Of a stretch of 64,000 bases of DNA, positions 26,157-34,805 are shown piece by piece. The stretch comes from an uncultured Exiguobacterium sp. (lineage in GTDB: Bacteria; Bacillota; Bacilli; Exiguobacteriales; Exiguobacteriaceae), in assembly GCA_913775715.1 (NCBI GenBank), contig CAJYMC010000005.1:62001-126000 (forward strand). Direction: 5' to 3'. The notes beneath the pieces are model-generated. The model was not told the origin of the DNA. It was given only the letters and a program-made list of their open reading frames with translations, and made no database searches. Made by a program: the position numbers and the translations under genes. Within the stretch, counting starts at the first letter, position 1; the number at the start of each line of letters is the position of its first letter.

Positions 26157-26672
26157 ATGAGCACACGTCGCGTTTTATTCATCTGTACAGGAAATACATG
26201 CCGTAGCCCGATGGCGATGGCGTTACTACGCTCGAAAGTCGCTGATCAGGAATTCGATGTCCGTTCAGCAGGCCTACGTTCGATGCAAGGATTCGATGCG
26301 TCTGAGAACGCACTACAAGTGTTACGCGAACGCGGCATCGAACTCGAGCACTATACGCAAGTCTTCGATGATGTACTTGGACGCTGGTCCGACATCATCT
26401 TGACGATGACGCGTCAGCACAAGCAAGAAGTCGGTGAACGCTATCCGGAACTGAAGGAACGGACGTTTACCTTATATGAATATGTGACAGGGCTTGAACG
26501 GGATATTAATGATCCGTACGGCGGATCGATGAATGTCTACCGGCAAGTACGCAATGAACTCGAACCCCTCGTCAACCGTCTTGTGTTAAAATTGACGCAG
26601 AACGGAAACGGAAGAAAAGCTCCGGATACACGGAAACTTCCGAAAAAACAACCTAAACAAACGGGGGAATAG
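26157..26672 (+). CDS. ywlE: Protein-arginine phosphatase
   Basis: Removes phosphate from arginine residues and so counters the McsB kinase that marks proteins for ClpCP. This 171-residue low-molecular-weight phosphatase has the P-loop FICTGNTCRSPMA with nucleophile Cys10 and Arg16. Thr14 sits where B. subtilis YwlE has Thr11, the residue known to select phospho-arginine over phospho-tyrosine. The general-acid loop is INDPYGGSMNVYRQ. A basic, lysine-rich tail of about 20 residues extends beyond the family core. ATG at 26157 follows AAGGAGG at eight bases. Confidence 0.94.
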   Translation: MSTRRVLFICTGNTCRSPMAMALLRSKVADQEFDVRSAGLRSMQGFDASENALQVLRERGIELEHYTQVFDDVLGRWSDIILTMTRQHKQEVGERYPELKERTFTLYEYVTGLERDINDPYGGSMNVYRQVRNELEPLVNRLVLKLTQNGNGRKAPDTRKLPKKQPKQTGE

Positions 26673-26677
26673 TAAAG

Positions 26678-27118
26678 ATGAAAGTAGCAATCGGCGCGGA
26701 TCATGGCGGTTTTAAGTTAAAGGCAGAAATCAACGATCTCTTACAAGAGCTCGGCATCGACTATACGGACTTCGGTACGTATTCGTCCGACTCAATCGAT
26801 TATCCGGATGTCGCGATTCCGGTCGCTGAGGCAGTCGCGAATGGAGAGTTTGATCGTGGTATCTTGATTTGTGGAACCGGAATCGGGATCGGAATCGCAG
26901 CGAACAAGGTCAAGGGCATCCGAGCAGCACTCGTCCATGATACGTTCAGCGCGAAAGCGACGCGTCAGCACAACGATTCGAACATCTTGACGATGGGCGA
27001 ACGCGTCATCGGTCCAGGACTGGCACGTGAGATCGCACAACTTTGGCTTGAAACGGAATTCGAAGGCGGACGTCATGAGAACCGCGTTTGCAAAATCTCA
27101 GATTATGAGGTGAAGTAA
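26678..27118 (+). CDS. rpiB: Ribose-5-phosphate isomerase B
   Basis: Interconverts ribose-5-phosphate and ribulose-5-phosphate in the pentose phosphate pathway. The 146-residue LacAB/RpiB-family protein starts MKVAIGADHGGFKLK and has the catalytic-cysteine loop LICGTGIGIGIAANK near residue 66, plus RQHNDSNILTMGERV. It corresponds to B. subtilis ywlF. It follows ywlE after 5 bp and its stop overlaps the ywlG start. Confidence 0.95.
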   Translation: MKVAIGADHGGFKLKAEINDLLQELGIDYTDFGTYSSDSIDYPDVAIPVAEAVANGEFDRGILICGTGIGIGIAANKVKGIRAALVHDTFSAKATRQHNDSNILTMGERVIGPGLAREIAQLWLETEFEGGRHENRVCKISDYEVK

Positions 27119-27657
27119 TGGACTTGACACGCATCCAGCACGATTTAGAAGAAGCACTGAACGCTCTGGATGAACGATTTTCCTTAAAAGGAAAATTGCT
27201 CGTAATTGGCTGTTCGACGAGTGAAGTCATCGGCAAACAAATCGGCAAGGCGGGTTCACCGGAAGTTGCGGACGCGTTGTTTGACGTCTTCGATGCCTTT
27301 CGTCGTTCGCACCAAGTCGATCTTGCCTTCCAAGGCTGCGAGCATATCAATCGAGCGCTGACGCTTGAGCGGCAAACGGCAGAACGACTCGGGCTTGATC
27401 CAGTGACGGTCGTTCCTGTTCCGGAAGCCGGTGGATCGATGGCGAGTGCTGCCTATCAGCGCTTCTCGGCACCGGTCGTCGTCGAAGCGATTCAGGCAGA
27501 CGCCGGGATTGATATCGGTGACACGTTCATCGGGATGCACTTGAAGGCTGTTGCGATTCCTGTGCGCTTGCCGCATAAGGAAATCGGTGAGGCACACGTG
27601 ACGGCAGCCGTGACACGACCGAAATTAATCGGTGGAGCACGTGCTAAATACGAATGA
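27118..27657 (+). CDS. ywlG: UPF0340/DUF436 family protein
   Basis: Cytosolic protein of 179 residues whose function is unknown. It carries the DUF436 pattern: GCSTSEVIGKQIGKAGS near residue 30, FQGCEHINRALTLERQTAERL, and PVPEAGGSMASAAYQRF; the last third ends HIGMHLKAVAIPVRLP-like (FIGMHLKAVAIPVRLP). It keeps its place between rpiB and glyA as in B. subtilis (ywlG), which supports the assignment but not a function. ATG overlaps the rpiB stop. It is the last gene before a terminator. Confidence 0.92.
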   Translation: MDLTRIQHDLEEALNALDERFSLKGKLLVIGCSTSEVIGKQIGKAGSPEVADALFDVFDAFRRSHQVDLAFQGCEHINRALTLERQTAERLGLDPVTVVPVPEAGGSMASAAYQRFSAPVVVEAIQADAGIDIGDTFIGMHLKAVAIPVRLPHKEIGEAHVTAAVTRPKLIGGARAKYE

Positions 27658-27662
27658 TTGAT

Positions 27663-27692
27663 GCAAGGGGTTGCGCACCCCTTGCTTTTTTA
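27663..27692 (+). terminator. Terminator of the prfA-ywlG operon
   Basis: GCAAGGGG and CCCCTTGC (27663-27685) form the stem, followed by TTTTTT. Confidence 0.92.
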
Positions 27693-27768
27693 ATGTTGTT
27701 TTTAGGGATGCCGGGAACGAAACATTCGTGTTAAGATAGGTCTATCGAAATGAAATGGGGGAATTCAG

Positions 27769-29028
27769 ATGGAACAAACACCGCTTACGTATCTGAAACA
27801 ACAAGATGAGGCACTCTTTTCGGCAATGCGCCAGGAACTAGGTCGTCAACGGGATAACATCGAATTGATCGCATCCGAGAACTTCGTCTCGCAAGCTGTC
27901 ATGGAAGCACAAGGCAGCGTCTTGACGAACAAGTACGCAGAAGGTTACCCAGGTCGTCGTTATTATGGTGGCTGTGAGTATGTCGATCTCGCTGAGAATT
28001 TAGCACGCGACCGCGCGAAGGAAATCTTCGGAGCGGAGCACGCGAACGTGCAACCACACTCGGGTGCACAAGCGAACATGGCGGTTTACTTCACGATTCT
28101 CGAGCAAGGCGATACGGTCCTCGGGATGAACCTCTCGCACGGTGGCCATCTGACGCACGGTAGCCCCGTCAATTTCTCCGGTGTCCAGTACAACTTCGTG
28201 GAATACGGTGTCGATCAAGAGACAGAGATGATTGATTACGACGTCGTCGCACAATTAGCAGAAGAGCACAAACCCAAATTAATCGTCGCGGGCGCATCGG
28301 CGTATCCGCGCGTCATCGACTTCAAACGTTTCCGTGAAATCGCAGACAGCGTCGGCGCTTACTTGATGGTCGACATGGCACACATCGCCGGACTCGTCGC
28401 AGCAGGTCAGCATCCGAACCCAGTCGAGCATGCGCATTTCGTCACGACGACGACGCATAAGACGTTGCGTGGTCCACGTGGTGGGATGATCCTCTGCAAA
28501 GAAGAGCATGCGAAAGCAATCGATAAAGCCATTTTCCCAGGAATCCAAGGAGGGCCACTCATGCACGTCATCGCTGCAAAAGCTGTTGCGTTCGGCGAAG
28601 CCCTTGCACCAGAGTTCAAGGACTACATCGGTCAAGTCGTTACGAACGCAAAAGTCCTCGGTGAGGAATTGACGAATCGTGGACTCCGGATCGTCTCAGG
28701 CGGAACGGATAATCACTTGCTCCTCGTCGACTTGCAACCGCTCGGGATCACAGGAAAACTCGCAGAGCACGCGCTTGACGAAGCCGGCATCACGGTCAAC
28801 AAGAACACGATTCCGTTCGACCCAGCAAGCCCGTTCGTTACGAGTGGTATCCGGATCGGAACAGCTGCCATGACTTCACGCGGCTTCAAGGAAGCGGAGA
28901 TGAAAGAAATCGCTGAGTTGATCGAACTCGTCTTGAACCACCCAGAAGAAGCAGATGTTCTCGCACAAGCACGTGAGCGTGTCGTTGCGTTGACAGGTCG
29001 TTTCCCACTCTACCCAGAGCGCGGATGA
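27769..29028 (+). CDS. glyA: Serine hydroxymethyltransferase
   Basis: PLP enzyme of 419 residues that converts serine and tetrahydrofolate to glycine and methylene-tetrahydrofolate, the main one-carbon source. Signatures: [54 protein letters not shown] and the PLP lysine in [14 protein letters not shown]. It has its own unit: a terminator lies 80 bp upstream and another downstream. An inverted repeat ACGAA-ACA-TTCGT precedes a TAAGAT about 40 bp upstream of the ATG, but the spacing does not match a PurR box pair. Confidence 0.97.
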   Translation: MEQTPLTYLKQQDEALFSAMRQELGRQRDNIELIASENFVSQAVMEAQGSVLTNKYAEGYPGRRYYGGCEYVDLAENLARDRAKEIFGAEHANVQPHSGAQANMAVYFTILEQGDTVLGMNLSHGGHLTHGSPVNFSGVQYNFVEYGVDQETEMIDYDVVAQLAEEHKPKLIVAGASAYPRVIDFKRFREIADSVGAYLMVDMAHIAGLVAAGQHPNPVEHAHFVTTTTHKTLRGPRGGMILCKEEHAKAIDKAIFPGIQGGPLMHVIAAKAVAFGEALAPEFKDYIGQVVTNAKVLGEELTNRGLRIVSGGTDNHLLLVDLQPLGITGKLAEHALDEAGITVNKNTIPFDPASPFVTSGIRIGTAAMTSRGFKEAEMKEIAELIELVLNHPEEADVLAQARERVVALTGRFPLYPERG

Positions 29029-29032
29029 CTGT

Positions 29033-29078
29033 CATCCCCTTCGTCCTTTTCATTATGAGAAGGGGGAGGGGATTTTTG
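29033..29078 (+). terminator. Terminator of glyA
   Basis: ATCCCCTTC pairs with GAAGGGG and GGGGAT over a compound stem whose inner part is CCTTTTC/GAGAAGG, followed by TTTTTG. Confidence 0.75.
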
Positions 29079-29102
29079 TTTGTCTAAAAAAGGAGGCGTA
29101 CG

Positions 29103-29771
29103 ATGTATATTCTAGTCGTTGAAGATGACCCGCATATCCAATCACTTGTCGTATCGACGTTACAAGCCGACGGACACGCCGTACGAGCGACAGCAGACGG
29201 AAACGAAGCACTCGCCTGGATTGAAACGATGACGTTCGAAGCAGCCGTACTCGACGTCCTGCTTCCCGGACAGACCGGTCTCGTCTTGTGTGAGCGGTTA
29301 CGGCAAAACGGGGACATCCCGATCTTGATGCTAACGGCGCTCGGAGAGCTGACGGATAAACGGGACGGTTTTGCAGCAGGGGCCGATGATTACATCACAA
29401 AACCGTTTGATCCGGAAGAATTAGTGTTTCGTCTTCACGCCGTGGCGCGGCGTTATCAAAAAGCGGCACAACCCGTTCTGCATCTCGGGGATGTCACGAT
29501 TGATAAACGCAGTCAGCTCGTGACGATCCAGTCGACCGAGTGGACACTCCCGCGGCGCGAGTTCGAGTTATTACATCAGTTAGCGAGTTTCCCGGGACGG
29601 GTCTTCAGCCGCGAGGAGTTGATCGAACACGTTTGGGGACTTGATTTCATGGGTGATGACCGGACGATTGACGTCCACATCAAACGACTCCGTGGACGCT
29701 TAAAGGAGACGAATCAGGTGAAGATCGAAACGGTCCGCGGACTCGGGTACCGGTTGGAGGTCGAATCATGA
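29103..29771 (+). CDS. hssR: Heme response regulator HssR
   Basis: OmpR/PhoB-type response regulator of 222 residues. The receiver domain (1-120) has the acidic pair EDDP, phospho-acceptor Asp51 (AAVLDVLLPG), and TKPF with the conserved lysine. The C-terminal winged helix (about 128-220) ends KIETVRGLGYRLE. The linker region ELVFRLHAVARRYQK resembles Staphylococcus aureus HssR closely. The heme assignment rests mainly on the neighbours: HssS, HrtB, HrtA and an HssR-type direct repeat before hrtB. Ribosome binding site AAAGGAGG; it overlaps hssS by 4 bp. Confidence 0.88.
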   Translation: MYILVVEDDPHIQSLVVSTLQADGHAVRATADGNEALAWIETMTFEAAVLDVLLPGQTGLVLCERLRQNGDIPILMLTALGELTDKRDGFAAGADDYITKPFDPEELVFRLHAVARRYQKAAQPVLHLGDVTIDKRSQLVTIQSTEWTLPRREFELLHQLASFPGRVFSREELIEHVWGLDFMGDDRTIDVHIKRLRGRLKETNQVKIETVRGLGYRLEVES

Positions 29772-31123
29772 GATCCCTCTATACAAAAATCGTCGGACTC
29801 GTCTGTGTCGTCCTACTCGTGTCCGCACTACTCGCTCTTTTAATCAGTAACATTGCCTACTATTCGTTTTGGCAGGACAGCTATAGCCAAAAAGTTGAGG
29901 AAGCGGTCGAGACGGCGATCGATTACTACGAGACACATGGTGATGGAAAGACAGAATCGTTTTACCGGATGTTACAAGCGACTGGCTTTCAACTATATGT
30001 GCAGACTGAAGACGGAACGGAGCGTTACGGAAATACATTTCGTGATGAAACGCTCTCAAGTCAAATCGTCGAGCAAGTGAAAAATGGTCAACCGTACTAC
30101 GGGATGCGTGAGTATCCGTTCCACCTCTTCTTGCTTGGACTATTCGATAACGAAGTCATTAATACGTACGGCACGTCAGTCAAGACGGCGCAAGGAACGG
30201 ATGCGATCTTCGTCCGTCCGGACTTGAGTCGGCAAATCCGGGAGTTGCACCTGTTCGTCGGTCTGTTTCTCGGATTGTTGGTCGTGATCAGCTTCCTCAT
30301 GCTTGTCTTTTCCATCCGTTATCTCGTGCGCCCAATCCGGCGCCTGACAAAAGCAACGGAACAGATGGCAGACGGTGACTACGGAATCCGTGTTGGAACG
30401 AAAGCACGCGATGAGATTGGAGAGCTGTCCCGGCGGTTTGACGAGATGGCAGCGGCAGTCGAAGCGTCTGATACGGAACGACGCCGGTTCGTCGCAAACG
30501 TCTCGCATGAATTCCAGTCGCCGCTGACGACGATCTCAGGGTACGCGGGGCAACTCGACGTGACGGGAGAAGACGTCAGGAAACGGACGATCATTCAACA
30601 AGAGGCAGAACGGATGTCGGAGCTGACACGTCAATTGTTGATCTTAGCGAAGCTCGATGAAGGACGGCGCTTCAAGCGGCAAGCACTCAATCTGCGCGCG
30701 AGTCTAGAGACGACACTCGCAACACTTGCCTTTCAGCTCGATGAGCAAGGCATCGCCGTCGCACTCGATGTATCGCCAGCGCTACAGATTCAAGCAGATG
30801 CTAGTGCGCTGGAACATGTCTTCCAGAACGTCATCCGAAACGCCGTATCGGTCTCAGCAGACGGGGCGACGATTTATATTCAAGCAGAAGAACAAGCGAA
30901 TCAGGTCATCGTCCGGATCAAGGATGAAGGACCAGGTATGGCGGATGAACAGATGGAACATGCCTTCGAACGCTTTTATCAAGGCGATGCGTCTCGGACA
31001 TCGCGCGGAACGGGACTTGGACTTGCGATCGTCAAAGAGACGATGCGTCAACTCGGTGGGGATGCGAACTTGTCATCCGATTCCTCGGGTTTGACTGTGA
31101 CATTAACTTTTTTGCGCGTATGA
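29768..31123 (+). CDS. hssS: Heme sensor histidine kinase HssS
   Basis: Membrane histidine kinase of 451 residues. TM1 is about 8-30, the extracellular sensor about 31-162, and TM2 about 163-184. HAMP follows to 235, then HisKA with His247 in ANVSHEFQSPLT, and HATPase with the N-box NVIRNAVS, G1 DEGPGM and G2 GTGLGLAIV. The sensor contains YGNTFRDETLS, YYGMREYPFHLFLLGLFDN and IFVRPD, which line up by eye with S. aureus HssS. It should sense heme or heme-caused damage at the membrane and phosphorylate HssR. ATG overlaps the hssR stop. Confidence 0.9.
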   Translation: MRSLYTKIVGLVCVVLLVSALLALLISNIAYYSFWQDSYSQKVEEAVETAIDYYETHGDGKTESFYRMLQATGFQLYVQTEDGTERYGNTFRDETLSSQIVEQVKNGQPYYGMREYPFHLFLLGLFDNEVINTYGTSVKTAQGTDAIFVRPDLSRQIRELHLFVGLFLGLLVVISFLMLVFSIRYLVRPIRRLTKATEQMADGDYGIRVGTKARDEIGELSRRFDEMAAAVEASDTERRRFVANVSHEFQSPLTTISGYAGQLDVTGEDVRKRTIIQQEAERMSELTRQLLILAKLDEGRRFKRQALNLRASLETTLATLAFQLDEQGIAVALDVSPALQIQADASALEHVFQNVIRNAVSVSADGATIYIQAEEQANQVIVRIKDEGPGMADEQMEHAFERFYQGDASRTSRGTGLGLAIVKETMRQLGGDANLSSDSSGLTVTLTFLRV

Positions 31124-31130
31124 TGCGTGT

Positions 31131-31150
31131 GTTCATGTTCCGTTCATATT
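31131..31150 (+). promoter_or_regulatory. HssR-binding direct repeat before hrtB
   Basis: GTTCATGTT-CC-GTTCATATT. The S. aureus HssR site is GTTCATATT-N2-GTTCATATT, so only one base of 18 differs. It starts 8 bp after the hssS stop, and TATCAT at 31158-31163 is a suitable -10. hrtBA therefore has its own HssR-driven promoter. Confidence 0.88.
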
Positions 31151-31198
31151 GCGGTTGTATCATCAATCCTGTAGCGAACATACAGGAGGGATCACGCA

Positions 31199-32227
31199 AT
31201 GAAATTAGGATGGAAAGAACTCGTCCGGATGAAAGGGCGATTCAGTTGGATGACGATCGTGACAATGTTGATTGTCTTATTGATCTTGATGATCACCGGA
31301 CTTGCGGACGGGCTGGCCTATGACAATGGGGCTGCCGTCCGGAATCTACCGGTCGAGCAGTTTGCACTGAGTAAAGATGCGGAAGGACAGCTGACCCGTT
31401 CATTCTTACAGGCGGACGAGACACCAAAGGGAGCAGAAGCGCTCGGTGTCCAGAACATGGTGCTTGAGAAGAAGAATGGAACGAAGGATGACGTGACGGT
31501 CTTTGCGTTACCAGAGACGACGAATTATGGTCCAAAACAGTTGCAATCATTGCAAAAAGGAGAAGTGCTCGTTGATGCCGCGTATGCGGAACAACGCGGA
31601 ACCCGTGTCGGCGATACGATCACCGATTTTCGGACGAAAAAGACGTTCCGAATTGCCGGTACAGTAACGGACGGACGTTATAGTCACGCACCGGTCCTCT
31701 GGATGACGGATGAATCGTGGCAAGCGTGGCAATCCAAGATGGGGGCATCATACGTCTCAGCGTACATCGGTCAGTCGTTACAAACGGATCAAGCCGTCTT
31801 CTCAAAACAAGCAGTCATTGAGAATGTGCCAGGCTATGCAGCGGAGCAAAACTCCTTCCAGATGATGCGAGTCGCGCTCGTCGTCATCGGGGCATTGATT
31901 CTGACAGCGTTCTTCTATATCTTGACGATGCAGAAGATGAAACAGCTTGGTGTCTTAAAGGCGATTGGCATTCGGACACGAACGATGGGAACAAGTCTAC
32001 TCGTACAAGTCATGCTCTTGACGAGCCTTGCCTTTGGTGTCAGCGTCGCCATCACCTATTTGACGAGTCGTTTTCTGCCGACGGATCTTCCCTTCCGATT
32101 TGAATGGTCGACGAGTCTGATGTACGGCGGCATTCTGATTGCAACGGCGATGCTCGGAGCGCTTGTTCCGTTACGAATGGTGAAAAAACTTGAAGCGGCA
32201 GACGCGATGGGAGGGATGAACGGATGA
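31199..32227 (+). CDS. hrtB: Heme efflux ABC transporter permease HrtB
   Basis: MacB/FtsX-type permease of 342 residues. One N-terminal membrane helix (about 17-39, WMTIVTMLIVLLILMITGLA) is followed by an extracellular domain (about 45-220), then three helices: near 223-243 (VALVVIGALILTAFFYIL), 263-283 and 302-322. The cytoplasmic KQLGVLKAIGIRT is the FtsX-family coupling motif. In HrtBA systems this subunit extracts heme from the membrane. CAGGAGGG precedes the ATG, and the gene overlaps hrtA by 4 bp. Here hrtB precedes hrtA, the reverse of S. aureus. Confidence 0.88.
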   Translation: MKLGWKELVRMKGRFSWMTIVTMLIVLLILMITGLADGLAYDNGAAVRNLPVEQFALSKDAEGQLTRSFLQADETPKGAEALGVQNMVLEKKNGTKDDVTVFALPETTNYGPKQLQSLQKGEVLVDAAYAEQRGTRVGDTITDFRTKKTFRIAGTVTDGRYSHAPVLWMTDESWQAWQSKMGASYVSAYIGQSLQTDQAVFSKQAVIENVPGYAAEQNSFQMMRVALVVIGALILTAFFYILTMQKMKQLGVLKAIGIRTRTMGTSLLVQVMLLTSLAFGVSVAITYLTSRFLPTDLPFRFEWSTSLMYGGILIATAMLGALVPLRMVKKLEAADAMGGMNG

Positions 32228-32865
32228 TTCAGTTAGAACGGATTGAACAGAGTTATGGTGAGATGACCGTCCTGCACGACATCAATCTTCAGGCGGAAGC
32301 AGGTGAGCTGATTGCCCTCGTCGGACCGAGCGGGAGTGGGAAAAGTACACTCCTTCAGTTGCTTGGTTTATTGCAGACCCCGACGAACGGTGCCGTCTAT
32401 TTCAATGGTACCTGTGTCAGTGAAGCGTCGGACGCAGAACGTCGTCGCTTACGCCTCGAAGAAGTCGGGTTCATCTTCCAAGAATCGCATCTCGTTCCAT
32501 TTTTGACCGCACGGGAGCAACTGGAACTCGTCGCAAAAGAAGCCGGCCGGACAGTCGATGCGGTCGCAGCACTCGCCATGTTCGGACTCGAGCATCGGAA
32601 AGACCATTTGCCGCATGCGTTATCGGGCGGCGAGCGTCAACGCATCGCGATTGCTCGCGCCTTCGTCAATGATCCACAACTCGTCTTAGCGGACGAGCCG
32701 ACCGCAAGTCTCGATTATACAAATGGGCGCCGGGTGATGGAGCTATTGCAACAGCAAGCGCATGAGTCAAACAAGACAATCATCGTCATCACTCATGATG
32801 AACGGATGCTCGACGTCTGTGATCGTATTTGGCGGATCGAGGACGGAAAAATCCAGACAGCATAA
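32224..32865 (+). CDS. hrtA: Heme efflux ABC transporter ATPase HrtA
   Basis: ATPase of 213 residues, LolD/MacB type. Walker A is LVGPSGSGKSTLLQLLGLL near residue 35, then the Q-loop FQESHLVPFLTA, the signature LSGGERQRIAIARAF, Walker B LVLADEPTASLD and the H-loop VITHDERM. It powers HrtB-mediated removal of heme from the membrane. The ATG overlaps the hrtB stop, and a strong terminator follows. Confidence 0.92.
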   Translation: MIQLERIEQSYGEMTVLHDINLQAEAGELIALVGPSGSGKSTLLQLLGLLQTPTNGAVYFNGTCVSEASDAERRRLRLEEVGFIFQESHLVPFLTAREQLELVAKEAGRTVDAVAALAMFGLEHRKDHLPHALSGGERQRIAIARAFVNDPQLVLADEPTASLDYTNGRRVMELLQQQAHESNKTIIVITHDERMLDVCDRIWRIEDGKIQTA

Positions 32866-32877
32866 GACAACGAATGG

Positions 32878-32913
32878 ATCGCTTTCGAGAGAATGGAAAG
32901 CGATTCTTTTTTA
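32878..32913 (+). terminator. Terminator of hrtBA
   Basis: ATCGCTTTC at 32878-32886 pairs with GAAAGCGAT at 32896-32904, followed by TCTTTTTT. Confidence 0.92.
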
Positions 32914-32954
32914 TATGTAATCTTGTCAGAGGAGGCGATGTCATTCCAAAAATT

Positions 32955-32963
32955 TGCTATACT
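32955..32963 (+). promoter_or_regulatory. Extended -10 promoter of the membrane protein gene
   Basis: TTTGC-TATACT contains TG-N-TATACT, identical to the prfA upstream element, about 34 bp before the ATG at 32997. No good -35. Confidence 0.45.
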
Positions 32964-32996
32964 TTTTAAAAAAGGAAATGAAGGAGTTTACGCGTT

Positions 32997-33977
32997 ATGA
33001 ATATTATGAAGTTGACCCAAGCCGAGCTCGCGTCGACGACAGGAAGCCAGATGCTGAAATGGTTGGAGAAGAAAAGTATGACGAAATCGGAGTACAAACG
33101 ATTATACGAAGACTTCAAGACGATCATCATCATGCAACAAGCGGGTTTTTATGAACAAGCGGATGCGCGGCTTTTGCAATGGAAACATTTACCGATGCCG
33201 GTTGAATATTATACATATCGTCTTGCGATCGCCTCAAAGGCAGGTGGTCGACGTCTTGTGAAGAAGCGGTTCAAGGTGTTGCCGGAAGCGATTCAGAAAC
33301 ATGCTAAATTAAAGCCGTGGCGCCAAGCGGTGAATCAGAATCAATGGTGGCTTGGTGTAACCGGAGTGGTGGCGGCTGGACTCTTATTCGTAGGCATTCA
33401 AGCATGGTCTCCTACTTCAGAGAATGCTGCACCGAAAGAAGAGACTGATCAAAAAATTGCGCAACAGTTGGCTGCCTTACAAACGGAAGTCGAGCAATTA
33501 AAAAAAGAAAATGAGAAATTAAATACGGATCAGAAGCAAAAGACGGAAGCGGAAGTAAAACAAGAAGCAACACCGGTTAACGAAAAGAAAACGACGAAAA
33601 CGAATGGGCTGAAACCGGAAGCCGCATTGAAGGAAGCGGTTGCGGCCGTACAGGCGAAAGATTATCAAAAAGCGAATGATCTCTTGAATCCAGACGTCTT
33701 GAAAAATAAAGAGACGGCAGGCATGGCACGTTTTTATAAGTTGATTGCGGCCGGTAAGTTAAAGAAGACGACACAGGCGGACTATATCGCTTACCGTGAG
33801 GATTTTCCGAAGTCAGGTTACATGAGTGATGTCCTCTGGATGCAGGCGGTCTATGAACAAAAATATAAAAAAGGTGATTATCGCGCGACCTTGCAAGAAC
33901 TCGCACAACAGCCGGACAATGAATGGTCTTACGCAGCGAAAGCGATTCTTTCCGGAAAGAGCACGCTTGGGGACTGA
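32997..33977 (+). CDS. Single-pass membrane protein with coiled coil and TPR-like tail
   Basis: I do not recognise a named family. The 326-residue protein has a basic, helical, probably cytoplasmic N-part (1-115), one membrane helix (about 117-137), a Lys/Glu/Gln-rich coiled coil (about 150-190) and a helical C-part (about 206-326) with TPR-like spacing: EAVAAVQAKDYQKANDLLNP, GMARFYKLIAAGK, YMSDVLWMQAVYEQKYKKGDY. By the positive-inside rule the C-part is outside. The architecture recalls Firmicute envelope scaffolding proteins, but no function can be claimed. ATG at 32997 follows GGAG at ten bases; ATG at 33006 is possible. The stop codon lies in a strong hairpin (33965-33997) without T run. 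Confidence 0.75.
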   Translation: MNIMKLTQAELASTTGSQMLKWLEKKSMTKSEYKRLYEDFKTIIIMQQAGFYEQADARLLQWKHLPMPVEYYTYRLAIASKAGGRRLVKKRFKVLPEAIQKHAKLKPWRQAVNQNQWWLGVTGVVAAGLLFVGIQAWSPTSENAAPKEETDQKIAQQLAALQTEVEQLKKENEKLNTDQKQKTEAEVKQEATPVNEKKTTKTNGLKPEAALKEAVAAVQAKDYQKANDLLNPDVLKNKETAGMARFYKLIAAGKLKKTTQADYIAYREDFPKSGYMSDVLWMQAVYEQKYKKGDYRATLQELAQQPDNEWSYAAKAILSGKSTLGD

Positions 33978-33988
33978 CGAAAAAACAG

Positions 33989-34018
33989 TTCCCAAGCAGT
34001 ACGCTTTTAGAGTACAAT
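33989..34018 (+). promoter_or_regulatory. Promoter of upp
   Basis: TTCCCA at 33989-33994, an 18-base spacer and TACAAT at 34013-34018, ahead of the upp ribosome binding site. The -35 overlaps the 3' arm of the hairpin GCTTGGGGACTG/CAGTTCCCAAGC (33965-33997). Confidence 0.45.
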
Positions 34019-34049
34019 GCGAAAAGAGAATGGAGAGGAGATGCAAACA

Positions 34050-34679
34050 ATGAGTAAAGTACATGTATTTGATCACCCATTGATTCAGCACAAGATGACG
34101 ATCATGCGTAAGGTCGAAACAGGAACGAAACAATTCCGGGAACTTGTCGACGAGGTGGCTTCATTGATGGCATATGAAATCACACGTGACCTTCCACTCA
34201 CAGATGTCGCGATCGAGACACCGGTCACGAAGACGACGCAGAAGATGATCGAAGGCAAGAAACTCGGGATCGTCCCGATTCTCCGCGCCGGTCTCGGGAT
34301 GGTCGACGGCATGCTTCGCATGATGCCGAATGTCAAGGTCGGTCATATCGGTTTGTACCGTGATCCGGAGACACTCGAGCCAACGGAATACTACCTCAAG
34401 CTCCCAACAGACGTCGCAGAACGTGATTTCGTCGTCGTTGACCCGATGCTTGCGACAGGTGGTTCGGCGGCAGACGCCATCTCCTCCTTAAAGAAACAAG
34501 GGGCGAAGAGCATCAAGCTCGCATGCCTCTGTGCAGCACCTGAAGGCGTCAAACGCGTTCAAGAAGAACACCCGGACGTCGACATCTATCTCGCGGCACT
34601 CGACGAGAAGTTAAACGACCACGGCTACATCGTCCCAGGACTCGGTGATGCAGGAGACCGTCTTTTCGGAACGAAGTAA
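34050..34679 (+). CDS. upp: Uracil phosphoribosyltransferase
   Basis: Salvage enzyme converting uracil and PRPP to UMP. The 209-residue protein has [22 protein letters not shown] N-terminus (read in parts), [14 protein letters not shown], the PRPP loop [16 protein letters not shown] and the uracil-binding [17 protein letters not shown] at the C-terminus. ATG at 34050 has GGAGAGGAG at nine bases; earlier in-frame codons overlap the promoter. The gene keeps its place between glyA and the atp operon as in B. subtilis. Confidence 0.97.
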   Translation: MSKVHVFDHPLIQHKMTIMRKVETGTKQFRELVDEVASLMAYEITRDLPLTDVAIETPVTKTTQKMIEGKKLGIVPILRAGLGMVDGMLRMMPNVKVGHIGLYRDPETLEPTEYYLKLPTDVAERDFVVVDPMLATGGSAADAISSLKKQGAKSIKLACLCAAPEGVKRVQEEHPDVDIYLAALDEKLNDHGYIVPGLGDAGDRLFGTK

Positions 34680-34698
34680 AAAAACAGCAAGATACACA

Positions 34699-34730
34699 AA
34701 AAGACCGCAGACGATGATCTGCGGTCTTTT
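34699..34730. terminator. Terminator of upp
   Basis: AAAAGACCGCAGA at 34698-34710 region pairs with TCTGCGGTCTTTT at 34718-34730. The symmetric A/T flanks make it potentially bidirectional. Confidence 0.9.
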
Positions 34731-34805
34731 CGTTGCTATTTCGTAAACTGCGCAAGACTGCTCAAATATGCTTTAATGAAAAAAGGAAAAAAGGAGGAAG
34801 TCACC

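Noticed and set aside
27710-27735. PurR box before glyA
   Set aside because: Inverted repeat ACGAA-ACA-TTCGT present, but PurBoxes are longer and spaced by about 16 bases; not a match.
33577-34080. 167-codon minus-strand frame over the membrane protein/upp junction
   Set aside because: Shadow frame; low-complexity Ser/Arg/Pro content, no ribosome binding site, overlaps two well-supported plus-strand genes.
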